DNA of 64,000 bases from Bacillota bacterium (GTDB taxonomy: Bacteria > Bacillota > Desulfotomaculia > Desulfotomaculales > Desulfallaceae), in contig JAEXOR010000041.1 in NCBI GenBank assembly GCA_023439185.1, positions 17,113 to 81,112 on the forward strand, given 5' to 3'. This document shows, one piece after another, positions 15,515 through 23,269 of the stretch (the first letter of the stretch is position 1; the number at the start of each line of letters is the position of its first letter). The position numbers and the translations under genes are program-made. The notes under the pieces were generated by a model. It made no database searches. It was not told the DNA's origin and was given only the letters and a program-made list of their open reading frames with translations.

Positions 15515-17938
15515 CTAATTTCTTAACGGTTTGTTGAATTTCAGCATGTGTCTCATGCGGTCCAGGGTCTTGGGCTCGCCCAGCAGGCTCAGGAAGGCTT
15601 CCCGTTCCAGGTCCAGCAGGTCCTGTTCGGTCACTTCGGCGCCCGGTGTTACCCCGCCGCCGGTGACGATATAGGCGACTTTTTTGGCGATCTTGGCGTC
15701 GTGTTCGCTGATCTGCCGGCCCCATAGCAGGGTCTGGACAGCCAGGTCCAGGACGGAGTAGCCGGGAGTGCCGACGGCCTTGATTTTTTGGGCCCGCGGC
15801 GGTGTAAAGCCCGCGGCGGCCATCTCCAGCACCAGGCGTTTAGCGTCGCCGATCACGCGGTCGCGGTTAAGACTGACCCGGTCGGTGCGGCGCAGCAAGC
15901 CGAACTTGACGGCTTCAAAACCGCTGGTGGCCACCCGGGCCATGGCGATATTTTCAAAGGCGCGGTTGATCAGGGGCTGCACAGTGTTGCTGCCGCCTAT
16001 GGCCACCGCGGTTTGGGGTATTTCCGCTTCATAAGCCCGGCAGGTCAGCTCCTTGGTGCCGCCGCCGGCCGGAACCAGGCCCACGCCCACTTCCACCAGG
16101 CCCATGTACGTTTCCCCGGCGGCGTTCACCCGGTGCGAGTGCAGGCAGATTTCGCAGCCGCCGCCCACGGCCATGCCGTGCGGAGCCGCCACTACCGGCT
16201 TTTTGCAGTACTTCAGGCGCATATTGCTCTTCTGGAATTCGTCCACCATGATCTCCAGCTCGTCAAACTCGTCGTCCTCGGCTTCCATCAGCACCAGGAA
16301 CAGGTTGGCCCCCACCGAGAAATGCTGGCCGAAGTTGCCGATCACCAAACCATCGTAGTTTTTTTCCACTTCTTTGACTGCATAATTGACCATGTTCACG
16401 ATGTCGTCGCCGATGGAGTTGGCCTTACTGTGAAACTCCAGGCAGCACACGCCGTCGCCGATGTCAATCAGGCTGGCGCCGCTGTTTGACTTGATTATTT
16501 TATTCTGTTCCTTTAAGGGCGCCAGGAAGATAACCCCCGCGGGGATACGTTCCGGCGCTTCGTCTCCGGTTTGATGGTTAAAATAATAACGGCAGCCTTC
16601 CTTTTTCTCATAAAAGCTGGTTTTGCCGGCCGCCAGCAGGTTTTCCACCACCTTCGGCAGGGCGCCGCCTTCGGCTTTAATGCGTTCGGCCACGTCCTGT
16701 ACCCCCAGGGCGTCCCACACTTCAAAGGGGCCCATATCCCAGTTGAAGCCCCAGCGCATGGCGTCGTCAACGGACTGGATGTTGTCGGCAATTTTGCCCA
16801 GCAGGTTGGCGGCGTATACAATGGCGTCACGCTGTACACGCCAGGCAAACTCGGCGCCTTTATCCTTGCCGGCCAGCAGCGCCTTCATTTGCCGGGCCGG
16901 TTTGCCGGCCTGCTTGGCGGCTTCCAGGGAGGCGAACCGGACCGGCTGTTTGGGCCGGTATTCCATGGTATTGTAATCCAGCGCCATTATTTCTTTGCCT
17001 TTTTCGGTTTTGACCTTCTTATAAAAGCCCTGGCGGGTTTTATCGCCCAGCCATTTGTTTTCCAGCATCCGGCTCAGGAAGCCGGGCGTCTCGAAAACTG
17101 CTTTTTCGGCGGGGTCGGCGGCCACGTCGTAAACGTTCCCGGCTACGTGCAGCATTACGTCCAGGCCCACCATGTCCAGGGTACGGAAAGATGCGCTCTT
17201 GGGCCGGCCCAGCACGCGTCCGGTTAAAGCGTCCACTTCCTCGACAGTGAGGCCCATTTCCACCATGGTCTTGATGGTGGCGCACATGCCGTACACGCCG
17301 ATGCGGTTGGCGATGAAGTTGGGGGTGTCCTTGCAGACAACCACGCCCTTGCCCAGCGTCTTCTCGCCAAAGGCGCGCATGAAGGCCGTAATTTCCGGCA
17401 GGGTATCGTTGCCCGGAATGATTTCCAAAAGCTTCATGTAACGGGGCGGGTTGAAGAAGTGGGTGCCCAGAAAATGCTGCCGAAATTCCTGAGACAGCCC
17501 CTGGCACATGCTGTTGATGGAAATGCCCGAGGTGTTGGAGCTGACGATGGCCCCGGGCTTGCGGACCGCTTCAACCTGCTTTAGCAGGCTTTGCTTGATG
17601 TCCAGCCGTTCCACCACCACTTCGATAATCCAATCGCACTCCGCCAGCAGGTCGAGGTTGTCTGCGAAGTTACCCGGCGTAATTAAGGCCGCGTTTTCCG
17701 GCACGTATAACGGCGCCGGTTTGGCCTTGGTAAGCTGCCGGATCCCTTCCACGGCAAACCTGTTTCTGACCGGCGGGCTTTCCAGGGTCAGCCCCTTTTT
17801 CTCCTCCTCCGGCGTAAGCCGGTTTGGCACTATGTCCAGCAGGCAGGTGGGAATGCCGGCGCCCGCCAGGTGCCCGGCGATGGCCGCGCCCATTACCCCG
17901 GCGCCCAGCACGGCAGCCCTGTTGATGCTGCGCTTCAT
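15515..17938 (-). CDS. fadN: 3-hydroxyacyl-CoA dehydrogenase / enoyl-CoA hydratase (FadN-like)
   Basis: An 807-aa bifunctional beta-oxidation enzyme. The N-terminal NAD-binding Rossmann domain starts at residue 8 (AAVLGAGVMGAAIAGHLA). The 3-hydroxyacyl-CoA dehydrogenase C-terminal domains run to about residue 440, including LGTHFFNPPRYMKLLEII. A crotonase-like enoyl-CoA hydratase domain follows at about 480-720 (GNFGQHFSVGANLF and the GGGCEICLH oxyanion region). This order, dehydrogenase first, is that of B. subtilis FadN rather than E. coli FadB. AAAGGAGG precedes ATG. It is the first gene of the operon and a candidate TetR operator lies about 50 bp upstream. Confidence 0.95.
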   Translation of the reverse strand: MKRSINRAAVLGAGVMGAAIAGHLAGAGIPTCLLDIVPNRLTPEEEKKGLTLESPPVRNRFAVEGIRQLTKAKPAPLYVPENAALITPGNFADNLDLLAECDWIIEVVVERLDIKQSLLKQVEAVRKPGAIVSSNTSGISINSMCQGLSQEFRQHFLGTHFFNPPRYMKLLEIIPGNDTLPEITAFMRAFGEKTLGKGVVVCKDTPNFIANRIGVYGMCATIKTMVEMGLTVEEVDALTGRVLGRPKSASFRTLDMVGLDVMLHVAGNVYDVAADPAEKAVFETPGFLSRMLENKWLGDKTRQGFYKKVKTEKGKEIMALDYNTMEYRPKQPVRFASLEAAKQAGKPARQMKALLAGKDKGAEFAWRVQRDAIVYAANLLGKIADNIQSVDDAMRWGFNWDMGPFEVWDALGVQDVAERIKAEGGALPKVVENLLAAGKTSFYEKKEGCRYYFNHQTGDEAPERIPAGVIFLAPLKEQNKIIKSNSGASLIDIGDGVCCLEFHSKANSIGDDIVNMVNYAVKEVEKNYDGLVIGNFGQHFSVGANLFLVLMEAEDDEFDELEIMVDEFQKSNMRLKYCKKPVVAAPHGMAVGGGCEICLHSHRVNAAGETYMGLVEVGVGLVPAGGGTKELTCRAYEAEIPQTAVAIGGSNTVQPLINRAFENIAMARVATSGFEAVKFGLLRRTDRVSLNRDRVIGDAKRLVLEMAAAGFTPPRAQKIKAVGTPGYSVLDLAVQTLLWGRQISEHDAKIAKKVAYIVTGGGVTPGAEVTEQDLLDLEREAFLSLLGEPKTLDRMRHMLKFNKPLRN

Positions 17939-17988
17939 TTTCCGGTTTCCTCCTTTACGGCACTATTTGTCTCTTAATTAAAATACTG

Positions 17989-18006
17989 ACTGAATGTTCA
18001 CTCATT
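17989..18006 (-). promoter_or_regulatory. Candidate FadR-type operator for the fad operon
   Basis: TGAATG, four bases, then CTCATT form an imperfect palindrome resembling the TGAATGA-N4-TCATTCA boxes bound by Bacillus FadR. It lies about 50 bp upstream of the fadN start, next to an AT-rich stretch suitable for a promoter, and the operon encodes a TetR of the right type. Confidence 0.5.
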
Positions 18007-18097
18007 ATTAAGATAATGTATTTAAGTCGAAAAAGCAATAGCCCGGCTGCATTTTTTTGATCAGCGAATGCTTATTATTTTTATAGTTGTGTATTCT

Positions 18098-18127
18098 TTG
18101 AATTAAGAGTAATATGTGATCTATAAA
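18098..18127 (+). promoter_or_regulatory. Promoter upstream of the c-di-AMP riboswitch
   Basis: TTGAAT (18098-18103), 18-bp spacer, TATAAA (18122-18127). Transcription would start about 10 bases before the riboswitch aptamer. Confidence 0.55.
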
Positions 18128-18139
18128 AAAAGGAATAAT

Positions 18140-18255
18140 ACGCTGAAATCTTATGATGCGGGGGAACCAATTTTTTGGGGTGAATCCACAGGCATGTGGT
18201 AGGATAGCACTTCAGTCCGAATCCGTCAGCTAACCTCGTAAGCGTTGAAGTGCTG
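18140..18255 (+). promoter_or_regulatory. ydaO/yuaA cyclic di-AMP riboswitch aptamer
   Basis: The segment has the conserved blocks of the ydaO class in order: GGGGGAACCAATTTTTTGGG, GGTGAATCC, AGGATAGCACTTCAGTC, CGAATCCGTCAGCTAACC and TCGTAAGCG. The 3' GAAGTGCT pairs with the earlier AGCACTTC. Class members bind c-di-AMP and turn off expression. A terminator follows and then ktrAB potassium-uptake genes, a known regulon of this riboswitch. Confidence 0.93.
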
Positions 18256-18269
18256 TTGAGTTATGCATT

Positions 18270-18292
18270 AACGGCACAGGGCCGTTTTTTTT
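18270..18292 (+). terminator. Riboswitch expression-platform terminator
   Basis: AACGGC and GCCGTT pair around a 5-nt loop, followed by eight T residues. It lies between the aptamer and the ktrA ribosome site, as expected for c-di-AMP-dependent premature termination. Confidence 0.85.
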
Positions 18293-18321
18293 ATTGCCGG
18301 AAAAACTGGGGGGAAGCAATC

Positions 18322-18972
18322 ATGAAACAATTTGCCGTGATTGGGCTGGGCAGGTTTGGATCCAGCGTGGCCAAAACATTGACCCAAATGGGTTACGAGG
18401 TGCTGGGTATTGATATTGATGAAGATGTCGTGAACAATATGGCCGATGCACTGACCAGTGCCGTCAAGGCCGATATACTGGATGAACAGGCGCTGAAAGC
18501 CCTGGGAATCAGGAATTTTGACGCGGTGATAGTGGCCATCGGCAAGGAAATGCAGGCCAGCATCCTGGTCACCGTCATATTAAAGGAAATGGGTGTGCAA
18601 GAGGTGGTGGCCAAAGCGCGTACCGAACTGCACGGTCGGGTTCTGGAACGGGTCGGCGCCGACAAGGTGGTTTTTCCGGAACGGGATATGGGTGAGAAGG
18701 TGGCCAAGGCCCTGGTCTCCAAAAATATCATGGACCAGATTGCCCTCTCGCCGGAATACAGCCTGGTGGAGATGGCGGCGCCCACGGTTTTTATCAATAA
18801 GACCCTTGAGAAATCAGGCGCCCGGCAAAAATACGGCGTCAGTATTTTAGCCATCCGCAGAGGCGCCGAAGTGATTATCTCCCCCCAGGCCGGAGATGTG
18901 GTCCGGGGGGGCGATATTCTGGTGGTCATCGGCAAGGATGCCCAATTGCGCAAATTTGAAGCATTGGAATAG
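18322..18972 (+). CDS. ktrA: Potassium uptake regulatory subunit KtrA (RCK domain)
   Basis: The cytosolic gating ring protein of a Ktr/Trk potassium channel. The 216-aa product has an N-terminal RCK_N Rossmann domain (FAVIGLGRFGSSVAKTL at residues 3-19, a nucleotide-binding GxGxxG-like loop, with an acidic residue after beta 2). A C-terminal RCK_C domain (about residues 135-216) in related proteins binds c-di-AMP. ATG 18322 has GGGGGGA at the right distance; an earlier in-frame start at 18250 lies inside the riboswitch. It pairs with ktrB 29 bp downstream. Confidence 0.94.
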   Translation: MKQFAVIGLGRFGSSVAKTLTQMGYEVLGIDIDEDVVNNMADALTSAVKADILDEQALKALGIRNFDAVIVAIGKEMQASILVTVILKEMGVQEVVAKARTELHGRVLERVGADKVVFPERDMGEKVAKALVSKNIMDQIALSPEYSLVEMAAPTVFINKTLEKSGARQKYGVSILAIRRGAEVIISPQAGDVVRGGDILVVIGKDAQLRKFEALE

Positions 18973-19001
18973 GCGGAGAGTAAAGGTCTGGAGGAATAGA
19001 C

Positions 19002-20333
19002 ATGGCGCCCTTTAAGAGGCTCAACCCCCCTCTCCTGATGATCTGGGGTTTTGCCGTGATCATCCTGCTGGGCACGGTTCTTTTGGCCCTGCCTGCGGCT
19101 TCCGCTTCGGGAAAAAGCGTAGGTTTTCTGGATGCTTTATTCACCGCCACTTCCGCGGTCTGCGTGACCGGGCTTGCGGTTATCGACACCGGGTCCGCTT
19201 ACTCCCTGTTGGGTCAAGTGATGATCATGCTGTTAATCCAGTTGGGCGGACTGGGGTTCATGACCTTTGGCGTAACCACCGCGGTTTTGCTGGGCAAAAA
19301 AATAGGATTAAAGCAGCGGCTGTTAATCCAGGAATCAACTCATGCCATAACCAACGCCGGTCTGGTGCGGCTTAGCCTGGGCATCCTTTTGATCACCCTG
19401 ATTTTTGAAGCGGCGGCAACCGTTGTTCTGGCTGTCCGCTGGTACGGGGAACTGGGTTTAAAATCAATCTATTACGCATTGTTTCACGCCATATCGGCAT
19501 TTAACAACGCGGGTTTTTCCTTATGGCCCGACAGCCTGACCCGTTATGCCGGAGACCCGGTGGTAAACGTAGTAATATCAGGTCTTTTTATCACCGGGGG
19601 GATTGGTTTCATTGTTATTATGGACCTTTACACCAAACGCAAATGGCCGCATCTGTCCCTGAACTCTAAAATTGTGCTCAGCACATCCTTGCTGCTTTGT
19701 GCGGCGGGTTTCTTTCTTGTTTATCTCCTGGAGTCTTTTAACCCTGATACCCTGGGGGCATTGAACCACGGGCAAAGATTATGGGCCGCATACTTTCAGG
19801 GAGTGACGCCGAGATCGGCGGGTTTCAATACCGTGGACATCGGGCAAATGCTGGCCGCCACCCAGTTGGTTATTATTATCCTGATGTTCATCGGGGCTTC
19901 CTCGGGGTCCACCGGCGGGGGCATTAAAACCGGCACCTTTGCGATTTTGGTTTTATCCTTTATCGCCATTATCCGGGGCCGCAATGAAGTTTCCGTCTTC
20001 CGCAGGACTGTCGGAACCGAAATAATACTCCGATCGCTGGCGGTAATACTGGCCTCCATGGGTGTAATCCTGATAGTCACTCTGCTTTTGACCATTTCCG
20101 AGCACAGCCTGCAGAGGGATTTTCTTGAGGTTTTATTTGAGACTGTTTCCGCCTTCGGCACGGTGGGGCTTTCAATGGGGTTAACTGCGGACCTGTCGGG
20201 TATGGGAAAGATAATCATTATTTTAACCATGTTTATCGGCCGGCTGGGACCGCTGACCATGGCTTTCGCCCTGGCCCAGAAAGGAGTTAAGCCCAGTGTC
20301 CGCTATGCCGAGGAGAAAATTATGATTGGATAA
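19002..20333 (+). CDS. ktrB: Potassium transporter membrane subunit KtrB (TrkH family)
   Basis: A 443-aa integral membrane subunit with four repeated M1-P-M2 units. Selectivity-filter-like loops are visible at TSAVCVTGLAVIDTG, HAISAFNNAGFSL, GVTPRSAGFNTVDIG and ETVSAFGTVGLSMG, each with the key Gly. The GASSGSTGGGIKTGTFAIL segment corresponds to the flexible intramembrane gate. Together with KtrA it mediates Na-stimulated potassium uptake. It shares the c-di-AMP-controlled transcript. It is within the usual KtrB size range. Confidence 0.95.
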   Translation: MAPFKRLNPPLLMIWGFAVIILLGTVLLALPAASASGKSVGFLDALFTATSAVCVTGLAVIDTGSAYSLLGQVMIMLLIQLGGLGFMTFGVTTAVLLGKKIGLKQRLLIQESTHAITNAGLVRLSLGILLITLIFEAAATVVLAVRWYGELGLKSIYYALFHAISAFNNAGFSLWPDSLTRYAGDPVVNVVISGLFITGGIGFIVIMDLYTKRKWPHLSLNSKIVLSTSLLLCAAGFFLVYLLESFNPDTLGALNHGQRLWAAYFQGVTPRSAGFNTVDIGQMLAATQLVIIILMFIGASSGSTGGGIKTGTFAILVLSFIAIIRGRNEVSVFRRTVGTEIILRSLAVILASMGVILIVTLLLTISEHSLQRDFLEVLFETVSAFGTVGLSMGLTADLSGMGKIIIILTMFIGRLGPLTMAFALAQKGVKPSVRYAEEKIMIG

Positions 20334-20378
20334 AACGTCCGCCGAGAAATGCCGTGGCCGGGCTTTTCAAACATTCTG

Positions 20379-20603
20379 CTATAGAAAAATATTCAATATA
20401 AGTGAGCCCAGCATGACAGCGGCAATAACCAGCGCCGCGGCCGCCAAAAGCTTTTTTCTGCTGGCCGGCCGCTGGCGCTGCTCTGTTTCCGCTTCCTTTT
20501 CCCTGTCCCGGACTGCCAGTTTCAGGCGTTCTCCGTCCCAAACCGTACCGCTGCGGCTCTTTCTTTTTTTCTCCAGGTCCACTACCTTGGGCCGGTTCGC
20601 CAA
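20379..20603 (-). CDS. Small single-span membrane protein, unknown
   Basis: About 74 aa. The N-terminal half is highly charged (KVVDLEKKRKSRSGTVWDGE then KLAVRDREKEAETEQ), and the C-terminal 25 residues are hydrophobic (LLAAAALVIAAVMLGSLIL), a tail-anchored layout. The start is probably TTG 20603, nine bases after AAAGGAG; another TTG at 20609 is too close to that site. It is convergent with ktrB and isolated. No family is recognised, though the layout recalls septum-formation initiator-like small proteins without their coiled coil. Confidence 0.5.
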   Translation of the reverse strand: MANRPKVVDLEKKRKSRSGTVWDGERLKLAVRDREKEAETEQRQRPASRKKLLAAAALVIAAVMLGSLILNIFL

Positions 20604-20757
20604 CGTCAATTTCTCCTTTCGGTAAGTAGCCTTTATTATCTAATAATAAAACAAAAAAGCAGTTGGTGTGCAATAATTTATTAACAATATTTAACAAATT
20701 TATTATTATTAATAGGCCGGTTTTGTGCTATGCTGTAAAGTAAGGCTGGTGGCATAA

Positions 20758-20982
20758 ATGAAGCGTATCAGTTATCAGGACTTTAAGGGAAAAGTCAAAC
20801 AAAGTATTCCGGTAACCCGGGGTTTAATTGACCGCCGGGCACCCCGCAGACGCCCCAGAGATCCGGGCGAAACCGAAACGTTAATTTTGCTGGCCAATCA
20901 AGCCTGGGAGAGCGCCATAGCCTGCGGGAAGTTGCAAAAAAAAGGGAAACGTCTTTACGCTTATAAGATCGATGAAAAATAA
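20758..20982 (+). CDS. Hypothetical small basic protein (74 aa)
   Basis: A 74-aa basic protein (KRISYQDFKGKVKQSIPVTR, then a run RRAPRRRPRDPGETE). I do not recognise it. The ribosome site is weak (AAGG). Its last codons overlap an ATG in another frame at 20972, an arrangement usual for coupled genes, but the downstream frame is broken. Confidence 0.4.
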   Translation: MKRISYQDFKGKVKQSIPVTRGLIDRRAPRRRPRDPGETETLILLANQAWESAIACGKLQKKGKRLYAYKIDEK

Positions 20983-21306
20983 ACTGGAACAAATAAAAAA
21001 ACTTGATCACCGGCTGGATAAGACTACTGGCGGGTTTCATGGAACGCATTGTGGCGGTTAATATTGGAGAAGGCTTGGCCGCGTATGTCATGGGGGTCGA
21101 AGATTTAATTATCGACAGTCTGAATGCGTATAAGTGGTGGGACTCTATGAATGACAGGCAGTGGGCGGTCGCGGTCGTATATATCCATTATGATGATATT
21201 GATTTTAATTACTTGAAAAAAAGCTGCTGAAGAAGGAATATCGGACGAATTGGAAGCAGTTGTGGAACAGGCTGAAAAAATGAGAACCCGTCAAACCGGC
21301 AAGTAA
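20972..21306 (+). pseudogene. Possible frameshifted remnant of a small gene
   Basis: Three reading frames give protein-like segments in succession. The first, from ATG 20972 (MKNKLEQIKKLDHRLDKTTG), stops at 21061. A second frame reads MERIVAVNIGEGLAAYVMG through to YDDIDFNYLKK before a stop at about 21230. A third frame continues AAEEGISDELEAVVEQAEK to a stop at 21306. The joins fall near runs of A. This suggests a gene of about 110 codons disrupted by two frameshifts, or sequencing errors. Confidence 0.3.
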
Positions 21307-21346
21307 TCGAAGGCCCCTGGCGGATAAAGCCCCGGCCCTTTGAACA

Positions 21347-21640
21347 TCAGGTTAGCTTTTTATCGATCCGGGCCACGTAAACCAGGATCTGGGCCACCAC
21401 CTCGTACAGTTCCGGGGGGATCTCGGTGCTGACCCCCAGGCGGTACAGTGTCCTGGCCAGCTCGGGGTCTTCGTAAACCGGGACGTTGTTCTCCCGGGCC
21501 ATGTCCCCGATCAGCCGGGCCATATCGCCCCGTCCGGCAGCTGTTACCCGGGGCGCCCTGTCCTGTTCCGGTTCGTACTGCAGGGCGGCGGCGTAAAGGT
21601 CGGATTGGCCCTGGTTCTTTTTAGAGTCTTTCATAGTCAC
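21347..21640 (-). CDS. FlhB-related cytoplasmic-domain protein (YlqH-like)
   Basis: A 97-aa protein resembling only the C-terminal cytoplasmic domain of the flagellar/type III export switch FlhB, without membrane helices. Typical features are the AALQYEPEQDRAPRVTAAGRG segment, the NVPVYEDPELARTLYRL block, and the EIPPELYEVVAQILVYV end. The NPTH autocleavage motif of full FlhB is absent. Firmicutes often carry such an orphan (YlqH) beside a FliK-like gene away from the flagellar operon. It overlaps the FliK-like gene by 4 bp (ATGA). Its role is unclear. Confidence 0.82.
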   Translation of the reverse strand: MTMKDSKKNQGQSDLYAAALQYEPEQDRAPRVTAAGRGDMARLIGDMARENNVPVYEDPELARTLYRLGVSTEIPPELYEVVAQILVYVARIDKKLT

Positions 21641-22209
21641 ACCTTCAAATCCAACAGGCCGGGGGAGGAAAAGCCGGCGGTCGGTTTTACCAGATTGGGG
21701 TCCAGGATAGTGCAGCGGAAAATAACCTGTTCAAAGCCCAATTCCCGCACCTGGTTTTTTAATTCTTCCGCCCTGGCGTTCAGCAGCCCGGCAATGGTTC
21801 CGTCTTCAGTATGACAGGTAATGCTGATGTCTTCCTGCTTGCGGGTCAGCATAAAAAACAGCCGTCCCAGGCTGGTGGTGCCCAGGCTGAAAACGATGCC
21901 CGTTTCATCCTGCCCCTGTTCATTTTTCCGGTCGGGATTGTCATCATCGCGGGGCCGGAAGGCGAAGAATTGGGTCTCGGGAAACAGCGGGCTCCGCAAG
22001 GGCAGGGGCGTCAGTACGTGTTCACCGCCTTCGGAGGACCGGTGTTGAGGCGCCGCGTTTGCCGGTTCCGGGTTCACGGCGGCCGGCCTGGTCAGCTGTG
22101 CCTGCATGACGTCTTTGAAAGCGGCCTGCTCTCGGGGCGCCTGCTTCAGGCTTTGCTGCTCACTCATTAATATGTTCAGCAGTATGGGGATGACGGCGGA
22201 AATCTGCAT
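21637..22209 (-). CDS. FliK/hook-length-control-like protein (YlqG-like)
   Basis: A 190-aa protein. A low-complexity, Pro/Arg-rich N-terminal half is followed by a compact C-terminal domain (about residues 105-185) resembling the Flg_hook domain of FliK (LGRLFFMLTRKQEDISITCHTED, then LKNQVRELGFEQVIFRC). FliK measures hook length by contacting FlhB, and here the downstream gene is FlhB-like, so the pair mirrors that partnership. I start at ATG 22209 (AAGGGAG upstream), since the frame up to 22347 has no ribosome site. Confidence 0.65.
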   Translation of the reverse strand: MQISAVIPILLNILMSEQQSLKQAPREQAAFKDVMQAQLTRPAAVNPEPANAAPQHRSSEGGEHVLTPLPLRSPLFPETQFFAFRPRDDDNPDRKNEQGQDETGIVFSLGTTSLGRLFFMLTRKQEDISITCHTEDGTIAGLLNARAEELKNQVRELGFEQVIFRCTILDPNLVKPTAGFSSPGLLDLKV

Positions 22210-22548
22210 GGTGGGACTCCCTTTAAACTTTTCTATGGAGTAGGGCGATGGTAAGTTGTTGGAAAGTATCCCCCGGTTGGTGAGGCCCGCTTTAGTCTGG
22301 TATTCCCGCTGGTATTTTACCATATTTTTCTCTGAATAACTACTCAACTACTTTCAGAATTCCCCATTCTTCAATAAAACGCTTAAGGCTATCCGCTCCC
22401 CGTGCTTCCAAATTTTAACCCGCCAAGCAGTATTGTTGTCTCAATTTGAAAAAAACTGTCCGGCGGCAGGTTATGCCAGGCCGGTTGCCGAACTAAATTG
22501 TCAGTATAGTATACCGCGATACATCCGGTGCAGCGGGAGGTGGAAAAC
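22210..22548. promoter_or_regulatory. Divergent intergenic region with an 11-bp palindrome
   Basis: It separates the FliK-like gene from the divergent GntR regulator. GTATAGTATAC (22504-22514) is a perfect palindrome just upstream of the regulator's ribosome site, and TTGCCG at 22485 could be a -35 box. FCD-type GntR regulators often bind short palindromes over their own promoters, so this is a candidate operator. Nothing else is recognised in this stretch. Confidence 0.35.
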
Positions 22549-23259
22549 GTGGAAAGGTTGATCGAGAGGTTTAATGCCGCCGGAGTACGCACCGTGCGGG
22601 ACATGGTTTATGAGACCCTCAGACAGGCCATCTTTGAGGGTGTGTTCAAGCACGGTGAGCGCATGGTGGAAAAAGAAGTGGCCGAAAAGCTGCGGGTCAG
22701 CCGGACACCGGTCCGCGAGGCCTTTCGCAGGCTGGAGGCCGAAGGCCTGATTAAACATTACCCTCGCAAAGGGGTGCTGGTACGCGGCATCACCGCCGAA
22801 GACATCATTGAGATCTACGCCATCCGCGAAGCTTTGGAGACCATGGCCCTGTCCTTTGTGGTGGAAAACATCACCGAGGCTGAAAAACAAAAGCTTGATC
22901 AGTTGATTGAAAAAATGAAGGTGCTCATCGAGGTGGGTGACGAAGAGGAACTGCTGCAGGCTTCCAGGCTGTTCAACGAGCTGCTGCTGCGGGCCTCCCG
23001 GATGCCCAGGCTGGTAAACCTGATCAACAACTACCAGGAATACATCGCCAGGTTCAGAAAGGCCACTTTATCCAAGCCCTCACGCAAAATCGACGCTCTA
23101 AAGGAACACGAGGAAATACTGCGGGCCATCGACCGGATGGACGTAGCCGGGGCCAGGGAACTTACCGTCAGGCACCTGAAAAGCGCCTGCCGGGAGTGCC
23201 TGCAAGCCATTACCGGTATCGGCGCCGCCCCGCCGGGCAGCGACACAAGAAAGGAGTAA
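22549..23259 (+). CDS. GntR-family regulator, FCD (FadR) subfamily
   Basis: A 236-aa regulator. The N-terminal winged helix reads VRDMVYETLRQAIFEGVFKH then VEKEVAEKLRVSRTPVREAF, the classic GntR motif. The C-terminal all-helical FCD domain (about residues 80-220) typically binds a carboxylate with a metal held by conserved His/Asp residues. GTG 22549 fits GGGAGG at 22534-22540; an upstream GTG at 22528 overlaps that site. It is followed 10 bp later by aconitase, so tricarboxylate or propionate-pathway control is plausible. The ligand is not determined by the sequence. Confidence 0.88.
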   Translation: MERLIERFNAAGVRTVRDMVYETLRQAIFEGVFKHGERMVEKEVAEKLRVSRTPVREAFRRLEAEGLIKHYPRKGVLVRGITAEDIIEIYAIREALETMALSFVVENITEAEKQKLDQLIEKMKVLIEVGDEEELLQASRLFNELLLRASRMPRLVNLINNYQEYIARFRKATLSKPSRKIDALKEHEEILRAIDRMDVAGARELTVRHLKSACRECLQAITGIGAAPPGSDTRKE

Positions 23260-23269
23260 CCGTACAGCA

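Noticed and set aside
21003..21230. 75-codon frame as an intact gene
   Set aside because: TTG start without ribosome site and continuation of protein-like sequence in other frames on both sides; treated as part of a possible pseudogene.
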